DNA from: Vibrio echinoideorum
GTDB taxonomy: Bacteria; Pseudomonadota; Gammaproteobacteria; Enterobacterales; Vibrionaceae
DNA: 64,000 nucleotides
Direction: 5' to 3'
NCBI RefSeq assembly: GCF_024347455.1
Contig: NZ_AP025484.1
Location: forward strand, 1,488,001 to 1,552,000
Below the pieces are notes generated by a model. The model was not told the origin of the DNA. It did no database searches and worked only from the letters and a program-made list of their open reading frames with translations. A program made the translations under genes and the position numbers. Below, one piece after another: positions 55,420-64,000 of the stretch; positions within the stretch are counted from its first letter, which is position 1; every line of letters starts with the position of its first letter.

Positions 55420-56543
55420 TGAACCAACTAACTAAGGCAGCAGCGCTCATTCTGTTGAGTTTATCTCTTGTCGCATGTGAAGACTCACAGCCCCAAAACA
55501 TGGGCTCAATCCTCGGAACTGAAAGACAAACCGGCGGGGAAACGCAAACAGACAAAGCGCAATTCACTCCGGTGGTAAAAGGCATCGGCATCACCTTTCC
55601 TACCGACCATCAAGCACACCCTGATTTTCGCCATGAATGGTGGTATTTAACTGCCAATCTGACTGATGAAGAAGGTCACTCATTAGGTGTGCAATGGACT
55701 CAATTTCGTTTCGCAACCGCACCACAAGAAAGTGACCACAGCACTCAGAAAACCGCATGGCAAAGCCAACAAATCTACATGGCGCATAGTGCCGTCACCA
55801 CCAAAGACAAACACTATGCCGACGAAAAATGGTCTCGCGGTCAAGCTGAACTAGCAGGTGTCGATTCTTCACCATTTCGAGTTTACCTTGATGATTGGCA
55901 ATGGACCTCGGCTACCGATGATCTATTCCCTGCTACGTTGAATGCAGACTCTGAACAGTTTGGTTACTCGCTCAAATTAACTAACGATGCACCCTACCAA
56001 AAACAGGGCGAGCAAGGCTACAGCACCAAGAGCGGTGACGCGCAGGTAGCTTCGTATTACTACAGTCAGCCATTCATTGATGTATCAGGCGAAGTGATCA
56101 TTGATGGCGTGACGCATCAGGTTTCTGGTAAAGGTTGGATCGACAGAGAGTGGAGTTCGCAGTTTTTGCTCGACTCACAACAAGGTTGGGATTGGTTTGC
56201 TCTAAGGTTAAACGATGCAACCAGTTTGGTCGTGTTCCAACTTCGAGATTCAAAAACAGGCAAAGCCAGCTATTCCCATGCGAGGCTAATGCAGCGAGAA
56301 GGTTCTGGCATCGCGATTAAACAACAAGATATCAGCTTAATCGCGACCAAGAAAACAGAGATCGATGGACGTGACTACCCAACAGAGTGGCAAATTACGA
56401 TTCCGACGCAACAAATTAAACTGACTGTTTCGGCGCTTAATCCAAATGCGAAAATGCCACTATCGGTGCCCTATTGGGAAGGACCAATCGTGATTAAAGG
56501 CTCTCATTCTGGTTCTGGCTATATGGAGCTGACGGGATACTAA
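55419..56543 (+). CDS. AttH/CrtC-like lipoprotein (hydroxyneurosporene synthase family)
   Basis: 374 aa with a lipoprotein signal peptide (SLVACEDS, Cys about 20). The lipocalin-like CrtC/AttH domain shows HEWWYLTANLTDEEGH and GKGWIDREWSSQFL, hallmark segments of the family. Members include carotenoid 1,2-hydratase, but no carotenoid genes are present, so AttH-type function with the ABC transporter is more likely. The start overlaps the permease stop (TGATG). The GTG 3 nt upstream is less likely. Confidence 0.85.
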   Translation: MNQLTKAAALILLSLSLVACEDSQPQNMGSILGTERQTGGETQTDKAQFTPVVKGIGITFPTDHQAHPDFRHEWWYLTANLTDEEGHSLGVQWTQFRFATAPQESDHSTQKTAWQSQQIYMAHSAVTTKDKHYADEKWSRGQAELAGVDSSPFRVYLDDWQWTSATDDLFPATLNADSEQFGYSLKLTNDAPYQKQGEQGYSTKSGDAQVASYYYSQPFIDVSGEVIIDGVTHQVSGKGWIDREWSSQFLLDSQQGWDWFALRLNDATSLVVFQLRDSKTGKASYSHARLMQREGSGIAIKQQDISLIATKKTEIDGRDYPTEWQITIPTQQIKLTVSALNPNAKMPLSVPYWEGPIVIKGSHSGSGYMELTGY

Positions 56544-56551
56544 GCAAAAAG

Positions 56552-56566
56552 CATGTTCTGAACATG
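56552..56566. repeat. Perfect palindrome after the att-like operon
   Basis: CATGTTC-T-GAACATG, 9 nt after the stop. There is no T-tract, and its role is unknown. Confidence 0.5.
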
Positions 56567-56731
56567 AGGTACTCCAAGTTCTAATATGTCAAAGATGAGT
56601 CGCTAGTAAAGATGTATTAATTGATGTTAAATAGACGACTAAGAATCAAATCAACCGTCACATCGGCTACCATAAAATGTTGTTAACCCAATTCGGATTA
56701 TCGATGAAAGAGTTACAGTTGCCTTGCCACG

Positions 56732-57440
56732 TCACAGCTTTTTCGTGGCGCTGAACCAGCTGTCTACTGGGTCAGCGTTATACAATTGAAGCAACGTACA
56801 TCGCTTGCCAACTTTAGGTTTACCTGACGTACTCGAAATATCATCAACCAGATACAAGTCGGGTATTTTTGCATTGTTGCCTTCATAGCGCACAGCCATG
56901 TAGAAAATCGAACAGGCGGTATCACCTTTCATTGCATCTCGAGGTTCAAAGCTATCGTATTCGGTTTTGTTGAGCGGCGACTTTTTTAAGGGCGAATCGA
57001 CGAAATCAAAACTTTTGTTTGAACGGGTGGAGTGATTCTCTGCATCCGTTTGTGGTAAATGGTGGATACCGGTATAGCCCCATTAATCTTTACGCTAAAA
57101 ACCAAAAGACTTAGGCCAAAGGTGTTCACGATTCCATGCATTTTTGTCGTTGTTCCCCGAAGAAGTAAAGTCTTTGGATTGTGAGCGGCCGCTGGAATAG
57201 AGAATAACGTTGTCTGAGTTATTCGGGTCTTCATTGGTATCTTTTCATACCAACCATACCTGTGTATACGATAATTACTTTTGCTCATGAGTCGCTATTA
57301 CGCTTAGCATTTCTTTTAAAGCACTATCATTTAACCCTTCAGCTTTGAGGTGTTAGCAGTGGGTATGTAGCATCAGCAAACACAATTGGACTAAGGGCTG
57401 TAGAGACGAGGTAAAGGTTCAGATTCAAACGCATTTTCAT
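56732..57440 (-). pseudogene. Decayed endonuclease I (EndA/Dns-type periplasmic nuclease)
   Basis: Starts at the ATG at 57440 (AAGGA upstream) with a signal peptide ending VFADA. One frameshift lies near 57345; after it one frame runs to the stop at 56732. It carries family motifs NREHLWPKSFG, GIHHLPQTDAENHSTRSNK and EPRDAMKGDTACSIFYMAVRY. Four in-frame stops interrupt it (57275-57277, 57245-57247, 57095-57097, 57083-57085). The total span fits the roughly 230-aa Vibrio nucleases. Clearly dead; another copy is probably present elsewhere in the genome. Confidence 0.88.
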
Positions 57441-57892
57441 TATTTTAAGTATCCTTGTTATTGTTTTAATGACTCATCATTGATGAGTGCCACGCTTGTT
57501 CTACTCTACAAAACAAAAATCATATGTGACATTTTTGGAAACAAGCTATGTATATCAAAGAACAGAACACTATAAATAGCTAATCTTATGACGAGCACCG
57601 CCTAATGATACGTATAAAGGCATGTCCTTTTTTTTCGATTTAATATCCAATAAAACAATATCACTAAGTAAATCACTATTGTAGCTAATGTACAAATAAG
57701 CACTTTTAAAAAACCTCACCATTTCATCCTTAAATTGCATTTTCGATATTTATTACAATATCTATAAAATATCAACTTTGACCGCACATTAATTTACCTT
57801 CATTCGCAGGCTTAACAGTAACACCGACTAAAAATCCAACGTTAAAAATACGCATGTAATTAGACATAATTAGACATAATTAGAAGGAAAAA
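57441..57892. other. AT-rich intergenic region with a 10-nt repeat
   Basis: About 450 nt without a gene. At 57857-57886 the unit TAATTAGACA occurs three times (the last imperfect), directly before the stop of the SnoaL-like gene. Nothing else recognised. Confidence 0.5.
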
Positions 57893-58324
57893 TTAGTACA
57901 TGGAATGACCATTTATTGAGTATTCTGGTATAGCCTGAATAACATCCCAATGTTCTATTATCATTGAGTTTTCGACTTTGAAAATATCAACTATGACCCT
58001 ATTTTTATCTCCTCCAGGAGAAAAACGCTTTACGTGTAATGCTACCAAGTTGCCATCAGATAAAACACGTACAATCTCACCCGGTGTCGTGCTTGGAACG
58101 TTATTAATGAAATCTTTTAGCGCCTTTTTACCATCAGGAAGATTAGGGTTATGTTGTATATATTTGTCACCAATATATTTATCAATGGCGTCCGAGTTTC
58201 TATTTAGTAGAACATCGCTATAAAAAGACACAACTATCGATTTGTTAAGTTCTTCGTGACTTTGGTCTGCATATAAACTAGTACTTACCACTACTAAGAA
58301 CATTAAAATCATTACTTTATTCAA
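57893..58324 (-). CDS. Secreted SnoaL-like protein
   Basis: 143 aa with a signal peptide (about 1-19, SLYA/DQ) and a SnoaL/ester-cyclase-type domain (KYIQHNPNLPDGKKALKDFI, then NRVIVDIFKVENSMIIEHWDVIQ). Periplasmic, no assigned reaction. TTG start at 58324; the ATG at 58312 is an alternative. Divergent from a LysR gene 105 nt away, which is likely its regulator. Confidence 0.78.
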   Translation of the reverse strand: MNKVMILMFLVVVSTSLYADQSHEELNKSIVVSFYSDVLLNRNSDAIDKYIGDKYIQHNPNLPDGKKALKDFINNVPSTTPGEIVRVLSDGNLVALHVKRFSPGGDKNRVIVDIFKVENSMIIEHWDVIQAIPEYSINGHSMY

Positions 58325-58429
58325 ACTCGCTCAACTCCTCAAAAAACAGTGTATGTATCATAATGTATTGCCGCTCAATGAAACATCCGCAATAATGAGC
58401 ATCATTGATTCATAAAACGTACAAAAAAT

Positions 58430-59320
58430 ATGGATAAAATAGTCGCTGCTAAAGTTTTTATTGATGTAGCCCACACAAGTAGTTTTAGTGTAACTGCTGA
58501 CCGTTTAACTATGTCAAGGGCTATGGTGACTCGTAGTATAGCTGTTATGGAAGAGTGGTTTGACGCTCGTTTATTTCATCGCACAACTAGAAAAGTTGCC
58601 TTAACAAACGTGGGAGTAGAATGCTTAGAAGACCTCAAACGCTGGGTTGATGATACAGAGAAGATGATTGACCAATTTAAGCCTAACGCTGATCTGAAAG
58701 GAACTGTTTGTATCGCAACAAGCATGTCATTTGGCCACTCTCAATTAATGGCTGCAGTCAGTGAATTTATGTCATTAAACACAAAAGTTAAAATAAATGT
58801 CGAGTTACTCGACTCTCCTCAAGATTTGATCAATAACCGTATTGACTTGGCTATCCGTATAACTAAATCTCCACCCCCATATTTGTTGGGCAAGCCAATC
58901 GCTAAATGTCGCTCAATATTAGTAGCTAGCCCTCATTATTTAAACAAGAACCAACCTATTAATTCACCTGAGGACTTGCTTCACCACCAATGCTTGGGGC
59001 ATAAGAACCTCGAAACTAACGCATGGTCGTTGTACAAAGACAACCTCAAAAAAGTTATCGATGTTAACTGTCGATTAGTAACCAATGAAGCTACTTCTTT
59101 AATGCAAGCTTGCATACATGGTACTGGCGTGTCTTTTCTTCCAATTTATTTAATTCAACCCTCTATCGATAATGGTCAATTAGTTCAAGTACTGCCGGAT
59201 TGGGCGCTGAAAGATATGGATATTTTCGTCTTGTACCCTTCACGTAAACACTTATCACCTATAGTCAGAGCTATAATTGACTTTCTAAGTGATTATTTCA
59301 AAAGGCATGAAATTAATTAA
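58430..59320 (+). CDS. LysR family regulator
   Basis: 296 aa. HTH (AHTSSFSVTADRLTMSRAMVTRSI) and WFDARLFHRTTRKVALT typical of the small LysR subgroup. Divergent from the SnoaL-like gene. AT-rich; weak ribosome site. Ligand unknown. Confidence 0.87.
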   Translation: MDKIVAAKVFIDVAHTSSFSVTADRLTMSRAMVTRSIAVMEEWFDARLFHRTTRKVALTNVGVECLEDLKRWVDDTEKMIDQFKPNADLKGTVCIATSMSFGHSQLMAAVSEFMSLNTKVKINVELLDSPQDLINNRIDLAIRITKSPPPYLLGKPIAKCRSILVASPHYLNKNQPINSPEDLLHHQCLGHKNLETNAWSLYKDNLKKVIDVNCRLVTNEATSLMQACIHGTGVSFLPIYLIQPSIDNGQLVQVLPDWALKDMDIFVLYPSRKHLSPIVRAIIDFLSDYFKRHEIN

Positions 59321-59918
59321 TATTACGCTTTGTATTTAGACATTGGTCCGATATTAGAACAATTCCATCTCAAAGTTGGCTTGCTTCCAATTTTCTGGCA
59401 TAAGTTCGCATTCGACGAGAGTTAAGATAGGTTTCAATTTTTCTGTCCAACAGCCTTTTAGAGTCTTATCAATTCTAAATTACGGAGAATATCTCGTTGT
59501 ACCTTATCTAATTAACTAATGATGAATTAATTTATTTCAACAGCGCCTTTAAACGATACTATAGCAAGTTACTTTGACATCTATTTCAACGCTTCAAGTT
59601 AATCAAAGAGCCTAAAAATATTATTGAATCCTAAGGCCACAGTTAACACTAAACATTAGTTGGGGGCCCATTTCAGTATTTTTAACTTGCGCCGAACATA
59701 TCCAATGAAGAATGGAGATAAGTATTACATACTCGGATAGCTCATAAGATCAAGGCGTATCTTGTGGCTTCACCATTTTAAACTTGGCGCTAGACTAACT
59801 GCTAAAATTCGGTCACCGTTTTTATCTAAAATAATGATGAAACAGCTAAAACTAAACGTCTGTCCAACCCTTGTGCTAACTTATAGAAAACATCATAAAA
59901 ATTGATTTAAATGAGTAA
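59321..59918. other. Gap without recognised features
   Basis: About 600 nt between two convergent regulator genes. No ORF, repeat or clear terminator that I can support. Confidence 0.4.
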
Positions 59919-60707
59919 TTATAACAAACGGTTCTTATATTGTTCTGGTGTTTGGCCGGAATATTTCTTGAACATACTAATGAACGGGCTCGCTTGGTTA
60001 TAGCCTAAAGTCAGTGCGACTTCTTTAACGGATTGCCCATTTCTTAACAGATCCATAGAGTACAAGTAGCGTACTCGAAGTCGCCATTCAGTAAAGCTCA
60101 TCCCCAGTTCACTTTGACAGTGGCGCGATAAGGTTCGCTCTGTCGCGTGCACTTTATCGGCCCAATCCTTCAATGAAATATCATCAGTTGGGTTCTCTTC
60201 TATCGCAGCCAGAATGGGCGCAAGATATTTGTTATCAGTTGAAGGTAAAAAATGGTGCTCAACTTGGCGCTCTGCCAATTGATCCAACAATACTTTCACT
60301 AACCTTTGGTCTTGTTCGCTATCAGCAACGTTAATATCACGCTGACGAAAGTCATCAATAATCGAAGACACGATTGGCGTGATCTTAATTAGGCTGGTTT
60401 TTTCAGGCAGATGTTGAGTTAGTTCATGCGCAATATTCAGAGAACAATAATCCAAGGGTTTACGGTTATAACTGCAATGCGTAACTCCCGCAGGTACCCA
60501 AATCGCTAGATGTGGCGGCGCTAGGAAGCGTGTACCTTCAGCTTCCATTTCTAGAATACCGCCACTGATCAACTGCACTTGCCCCCAAGGGTGGCTATGC
60601 ACGCGAGTTTCGGTGTTCGATAAGAAAGCTTCGAAATTCATAAATACGTTGGATGGAGCCTTATCGATTGATAAGGATGGGTGAAGGTTTCTTAAGTGTT
60701 TTTTCAA
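59919..60707 (-). CDS. AraC family regulator with N-terminal cupin
   Basis: 262 aa. Cupin-like N-terminus (HSHPWGQVQLISGGILEME) and two C-terminal AraC HTH motifs (LKDWADKVHATERTLSRHC; VKEVALTLGYNQASPFISMFKKYSG). TTG start at 60707 with AGGAAG 7 nt upstream. Divergent from an EamA exporter gene, which it probably controls. Confidence 0.88.
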   Translation of the reverse strand: MKKHLRNLHPSLSIDKAPSNVFMNFEAFLSNTETRVHSHPWGQVQLISGGILEMEAEGTRFLAPPHLAIWVPAGVTHCSYNRKPLDYCSLNIAHELTQHLPEKTSLIKITPIVSSIIDDFRQRDINVADSEQDQRLVKVLLDQLAERQVEHHFLPSTDNKYLAPILAAIEENPTDDISLKDWADKVHATERTLSRHCQSELGMSFTEWRLRVRYLYSMDLLRNGQSVKEVALTLGYNQASPFISMFKKYSGQTPEQYKNRLL

Positions 60708-60805
60708 ACTTGTCTTCCTATCGCGCCTGATGTCTTTTTAAAGATATCTGTAAGTATAACGACCTGTCAAACTAGCCGCATCAACTCATTTGCGACGGAA
60801 CTCAC

Positions 60806-61699
60806 ATGTATTATCTCTTACCATTTTTCACAGTCTGTATCTGGGGTGCAAATGCTATCGTCAACAAACTGGCCGCAAGCACCATTGAACCGAGCGCGAT
60901 GAGTTTTTACCGTTGGTTTATTGCAATGTTGATCCTGACACCTTTCTGTATTCGGTCTGTGATTAAACAGTGGCCAATAATTAAACCTAATTTGTCTAAG
61001 CTGGCATTCCTTGGCTTTTTGGGCATGGTGTTAAACCAATCTTTAGGTTACTACGCTGGCTTAACGACAACTGCATCTAATATGGCGTTGATCACTTCAT
61101 TAGTGCCATTGATCAGTGTTTTTCTGAGCGTTCCTTTGTTACGTAAGTCAATTTCTAGTTTGAGTATTGTTGGTGGCGTATTGTCGCTGTCTGGGCTAGC
61201 TCTGATGTTAGGGAAAGGCGATCCTTTATTCTTCATCCATCAAGAACTGACTCAAGGTGATGGCTACATGCTAATCGCGGCATTCGTTTATGCTTCATAC
61301 TGTGTGTTACTCAAACGCTGGAAAATGCCGATAAGTAGCTGGGTGGTTATTTATATACAAGGGTTGTTTGCGGTTGCTATGTTGACACCACTTTGGTTAA
61401 CCAGTGAACAACTGTTGCCATCCCAACAGGCTATTCCTTTGATTGCTTACGCTGCCCTTGCTGCTTCTATTCTGGCACCTTGGATGTGGGTGAAAGCGAT
61501 TGATACCATTGGGGCGGATTCAAGTGCCATGTTCATGAACTTAATGCCCGTTATCGCAATTGTACTTGCGTCTACTTGGTTAGGTGAAGAAATTAACCAA
61601 TTCCATATCATTGGAGGCGTGATGGTAATTTCAGGTGTTATTCTTGCTCAAATCAAAAGAAAGCCAAGGCTTGAGGTTCCAATTCCTCAACAAAGCTAA
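60806..61699 (+). CDS. EamA/DMT-family transporter
   Basis: 297 aa with ten predicted membrane segments in two EamA repeats (GANAIVNKLAASTIEPSAMS; LAASILAPWMWVKAIDTIG). GGAACTC lies before the ATG. Divergent from the AraC regulator, so expression is probably inducible. Substrate unknown. A strong terminator follows at 61742. Confidence 0.87.
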   Translation: MYYLLPFFTVCIWGANAIVNKLAASTIEPSAMSFYRWFIAMLILTPFCIRSVIKQWPIIKPNLSKLAFLGFLGMVLNQSLGYYAGLTTTASNMALITSLVPLISVFLSVPLLRKSISSLSIVGGVLSLSGLALMLGKGDPLFFIHQELTQGDGYMLIAAFVYASYCVLLKRWKMPISSWVVIYIQGLFAVAMLTPLWLTSEQLLPSQQAIPLIAYAALAASILAPWMWVKAIDTIGADSSAMFMNLMPVIAIVLASTWLGEEINQFHIIGGVMVISGVILAQIKRKPRLEVPIPQQS

Positions 61700-61741
61700 G
61701 CTAACCCTACTTAGCAAGCATATTGTAATATTTGTCCTCCC

Positions 61742-61770
61742 AGTACCTGCCCCCTAGCAGGTACTTTTGT
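61742..61770 (+). terminator. Terminator of the EamA gene
   Basis: AGTACCTGC / GCAGGTACT perfect 9-bp stem, 6-nt loop, then TTTGTTTT. Confidence 0.88.
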
Positions 61771-62212
61771 TTTATTGCTACTTCTCATTCAAAACTTCTA
61801 TGATTTTGATTTTTTGTTGACGAAACTTTTAAATATTTTTAATACCTACCATTACTCTTGCAACATGGTGTTGAATCATATTTAATGCACAGAGTACGGT
61901 TTATTGAGCGGAAGATTGACATTCACTTTGTAGGCGATCGTTTCTGTTGAAACCTTCACTGCGGGTATGCCGTCAATGAAATTAGATACTGTAATTCATA
62001 GAATTGTGAGCTATTTAAGCAACCAAAATAAATAAAAAAACAGTCTCAACGGTTTAATTTACATCAGCATGAAAAATCGATATTTAACGAATCGGCAGCA
62101 GCTATAGCTTTTTATGACAACCATCACACTTGATTAGTACGAAATACACTCAGAAGTGCCTCTAACAATAATCAGAAAGGAAATATCCACACAAAGGATC
62201 TATACTTTACAT

Positions 62213-62391
62213 AAGAGCGATAAATGAGCTGAATAGTAAAGAAACTTTAACTACCACTTTAGAGTTAATAGAGATAGAATTACTTTAACTTAACCAAATG
62301 AACAACGGTTAGTTGGCTAAAATCAAAAAGGTACCGATATGAGTACCGAACGGCTTAGAAACACCTAGCACTATGCTAGGTGTTTTTTTTT
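62213..62391 (+). ncRNA. Possible small RNA ending in a strong terminator
   Basis: Stem GGTAC/GTACC (62330-62347), then a 9-bp stem ACACCTAGC / GCTAGGTGT (62361-62383) followed by eight T, the usual 3' end of Hfq-type small RNAs. A TATACT box at 62201 could be the -10 site, giving about 180 nt; the -35 is poor. The 5' end is a guess and no known family was recognised. Confidence 0.35.
62361..62391 (+). terminator. Strong terminator without an upstream gene
   Basis: Perfect 9-bp stem, 5-nt loop, eight T. Confidence 0.88.
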
Positions 62392-62597
62392 GCTATCACC
62401 CTTTCCAGCCCATCGAACACCCTAAGTTTTCTTAAGCTTCGTGCACTCTCAAATACCTGCATTTACTTGTCTATCGCCTATTTCAAAAAATAATCTGAAC
62501 CATGAGATTATCTCCTTTAATTTATGTCATCTTAAGTATATTGTTATTAGCAAGTAACAAGCATGTTATGCAGCACGATAATAATGAAGGAAGATAG

Positions 62598-63101
62598 ATG
62601 AGCAGTAACAATAGCCGACTAGATGGTAAACGAGACGTCACTCTACGTTTTTTAGCTGAACCCGGAGATGTGAACTTTGGTGGTAAAGTTCATGGTGGGG
62701 CAGTAATGAAGTGGGTCGATTTAGCAGCCTATGCTTGTTCTGCCGGTTGGAGTGGCAAGTACTGTATAACAGCTTACGCCGGTGGTATTCGATTTGTAGC
62801 ACCAATCCATGTTGGCAACCTTGTTGAAGTAAGCGCGAAGGTCATCTATACCGGTTCATCTTCTATGCACATCGCTATCGACGTTCAAGCTAGCGACCCT
62901 AAAGAACTCAACAACCGCCTAACGACTCACTGTATCGTTATTATGGTTGCTGTGGATGAAAATGGTAACCCGACTAAGGTGCCAGAATGGGTGCCAGAAA
63001 CGTCAGAAGACATCGAGTTAAGAGATTCGGCTATTCGCCTAATGAACATGCGAAAGCAGATAGGCGAAGAGATGGAAGCGCACGTAAAGTACCTTAAATA
63101 A
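62598..63101 (+). CDS. Acyl-CoA thioesterase, hot-dog fold (YciA-like)
   Basis: 167 aa. Hot-dog domain with GDVNFGGKVHGGAVMKWVDLAAY, whose Gly/His/Asp pattern is the YciA/BFIT-type active site. Hydrolyses acyl-CoA to free acid and CoA. GAAGGAAGA lies upstream of the ATG; a terminator follows. Monocistronic. Chain-length preference unknown. Confidence 0.9.
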   Translation: MSSNNSRLDGKRDVTLRFLAEPGDVNFGGKVHGGAVMKWVDLAAYACSAGWSGKYCITAYAGGIRFVAPIHVGNLVEVSAKVIYTGSSSMHIAIDVQASDPKELNNRLTTHCIVIMVAVDENGNPTKVPEWVPETSEDIELRDSAIRLMNMRKQIGEEMEAHVKYLK

Positions 63102-63133
63102 GGTCAATCATTAGCCCCACAAAACCTAGTTAC

Positions 63134-63162
63134 GATGCCAAGCACATGCTTGGCATCTGTTT
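63134..63162 (+). terminator. Terminator of the thioesterase gene
   Basis: GATGCCAAGC / GCTTGGCATC perfect 10-bp stem, 4-nt loop, then TGTTTA. The T-tract is short. Confidence 0.75.
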
Positions 63163-63395
63163 ATCTAATCCCGCCTCTCCTAAACACACTCTCACAAGCA
63201 AAGTAGTGTCTACCCAATACTGCTTATCTCTATACTACTTGCCTGAATACGGCTTATATAGCGTGATACTCAGCCAAGGCTTTAAATGAACCAGCTATTG
63301 TTAGCGATTTGCTCGAACTGTAATAAAGTCGTCATTTTGCTCTGTTTAAATACCGCCAATCATAATGGATGTATTAAAATTTTCCGGAGCTACTC

Positions 63396-63641
63396 TTGAG
63401 CGTCACACGCCCCACTCTTAGCGAATCTACACTGAACAATTTGAAGGCTGTTGAGTATCAATGGGTTAGAACTTTGTACGTCGAAGGCTACGACAGCAAT
63501 GAGATTAACCACTATATTCAAACTTGTTTTGGTGGTGACAGCACGTTTGCCGATCTCTTTCGACGCGTTGCACTCGACCAAGAAAGTATCTATGTACTGT
63601 TGCAACATCTTGGCTGTGCTCCTTCTAGTAGAGAGTTTTAA
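63396..63641 (+). CDS. Small hypothetical protein
   Basis: 81 aa, TTG start with GGAG 8 nt upstream. Mostly helical, no signal peptide, no recognised domain (central YQWVRTLYVEGYDSNEIN). Convergent with the next gene, stop 8 nt apart. Real coding is likely but the function is unknown. Confidence 0.6.
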   Translation: MSVTRPTLSESTLNNLKAVEYQWVRTLYVEGYDSNEINHYIQTCFGGDSTFADLFRRVALDQESIYVLLQHLGCAPSSREF

Positions 63642-63649
63642 TTACAAAG

Positions 63650-64000
63650 TCACAGGTCGATCCACAGTCGATAAAAATCACTGTAGCCAGTGTGTCTGAC
63701 TTGAACCCCTCTGACTTGTTGAGTTTTGGACATCTCCTCATAACCAGAAAATAACGGCAAATAGGTATACCTTAAACGTAAACCTCTTTCTATCGCCATC
63801 AACTCACTAGATGGTGAATCGCCACTTATCGCTCGCTTGATCTTAGCTTGATGCTCATCCATTTCAAACCGGTCAAGACTAAATCGTAATCCAGTTGACA
63901 CGCTTAACCATTCATAAGTTCCGTAATCAACGGGAGTCTCAATCACATCTTCAATAAGAAGAATATCCGCTAGCTCGGACACTAAGTGGGGATTGCTAAT
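63650..64000 (-). CDS. Unidentified protein, 5' end outside the window
   Basis: The frame stays open to the right edge (at least 116 residues), so the GTG at 63982 need not be the start. The visible C-terminal part (IEDVIETPVDYGTYEWLSVSTGLRFSLDRFEMDEHQ in parts) matches no family I recognise. Confidence 0.55.
   Translation of the reverse strand: MSNPHLVSELADILLIEDVIETPVDYGTYEWLSVSTGLRFSLDRFEMDEHQAKIKRAISGDSPSSELMAIERGLRLRYTYLPLFSGYEEMSKTQQVRGVQVRHTGYSDFYRLWIDL

Larger units (their letters stand above)
61700..62597. other. 900-nt gap with two terminators and a possible small RNA
   Basis: The left part holds the EamA terminator. From about 61800 to 62200 nothing is recognised. At 62330-62391 two hairpins end in a strong T-tract although no protein gene precedes them on the plus strand. 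Confidence 0.5.

Noticed and set aside
56986..57288. 100-aa minus-strand ORF
   Set aside because: Out of frame with the endonuclease I remnant that covers the same DNA and has recognisable family motifs.

Overview
The window reads as ordinary gamma-proteobacterial DNA and most probably comes from a Vibrio, perhaps of the Splendidus clade and perhaps from its smaller chromosome. The main pointers are a LuxM/LuxN quorum-sensing pair, the long type of isocitrate lyase, malate synthase G, an M9 collagenase, and short intergenic tandem repeats. I cannot place the species or replicon from sequence alone. No rRNA, tRNA, prophage, integron or CRISPR array was seen.

Region 1 (1-19430) is a C2-sulfonate (taurine) catabolic island joined to the glyoxylate shunt. 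It holds a TRAP solute-binding protein, a TauY-like flavoprotein with a TauX-like small subunit, sulfoacetaldehyde acetyltransferase (xsc), a TauE/SafE sulfite exporter, phosphate acetyltransferase (pta), an IclR regulator, an aldehyde dehydrogenase, malate synthase G, a LysR regulator and isocitrate lyase. The inferred route is taurine to sulfoacetaldehyde, then to acetyl phosphate plus sulfite, then to acetyl-CoA and the glyoxylate cycle, with sulfite exported. Two genes do not fit the textbook pathway: a CobS/CobT-like AAA+/VWA pair divergent from xsc, and an FRG-domain gene between xsc and tauX.

Region 2 (19431-27831) has an ADP-ribosyltransferase-like small protein, a cystatin-like lipoprotein next to a secreted M9 collagenase, and the luxM-luxN autoinducer synthase/sensor pair.

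Region 3 (27832-40383) has two DUF1254/DUF1214-type secreted proteins with two LysR regulators and an outer-membrane beta-barrel, an unsaturated-uronate isomerase/dehydrogenase pair (DhuI/KduD-like), MFS and EamA transporters, and a YiaW/YiaV-like membrane pair.

Region 4 (40384-44583) shows damage and mobile DNA. An IS3-family element has overwritten the last codons of a PhyH-like dioxygenase gene. It is followed by pdxY and a frameshifted outer-membrane phospholipase A gene (pldA).

Region 5 (44584-56543) has an aaeXAB-like efflux operon (DUF1656/HlyD/FUSC), glutamate decarboxylase followed by an AspT-type antiporter, and an AttEFGH-like ABC/FtsX/CrtC-like operon.

Region 6 (56544-64000) has a decayed endonuclease I gene, a SnoaL-like secreted protein divergent from a LysR gene, an AraC/EamA divergent pair, a terminator with no visible gene upstream (possible small RNA), an acyl-CoA thioesterase, and two unidentified small genes, one cut by the window edge. 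Short tandem repeats with periods of 8 and 17-19 nt recur between genes throughout the window.
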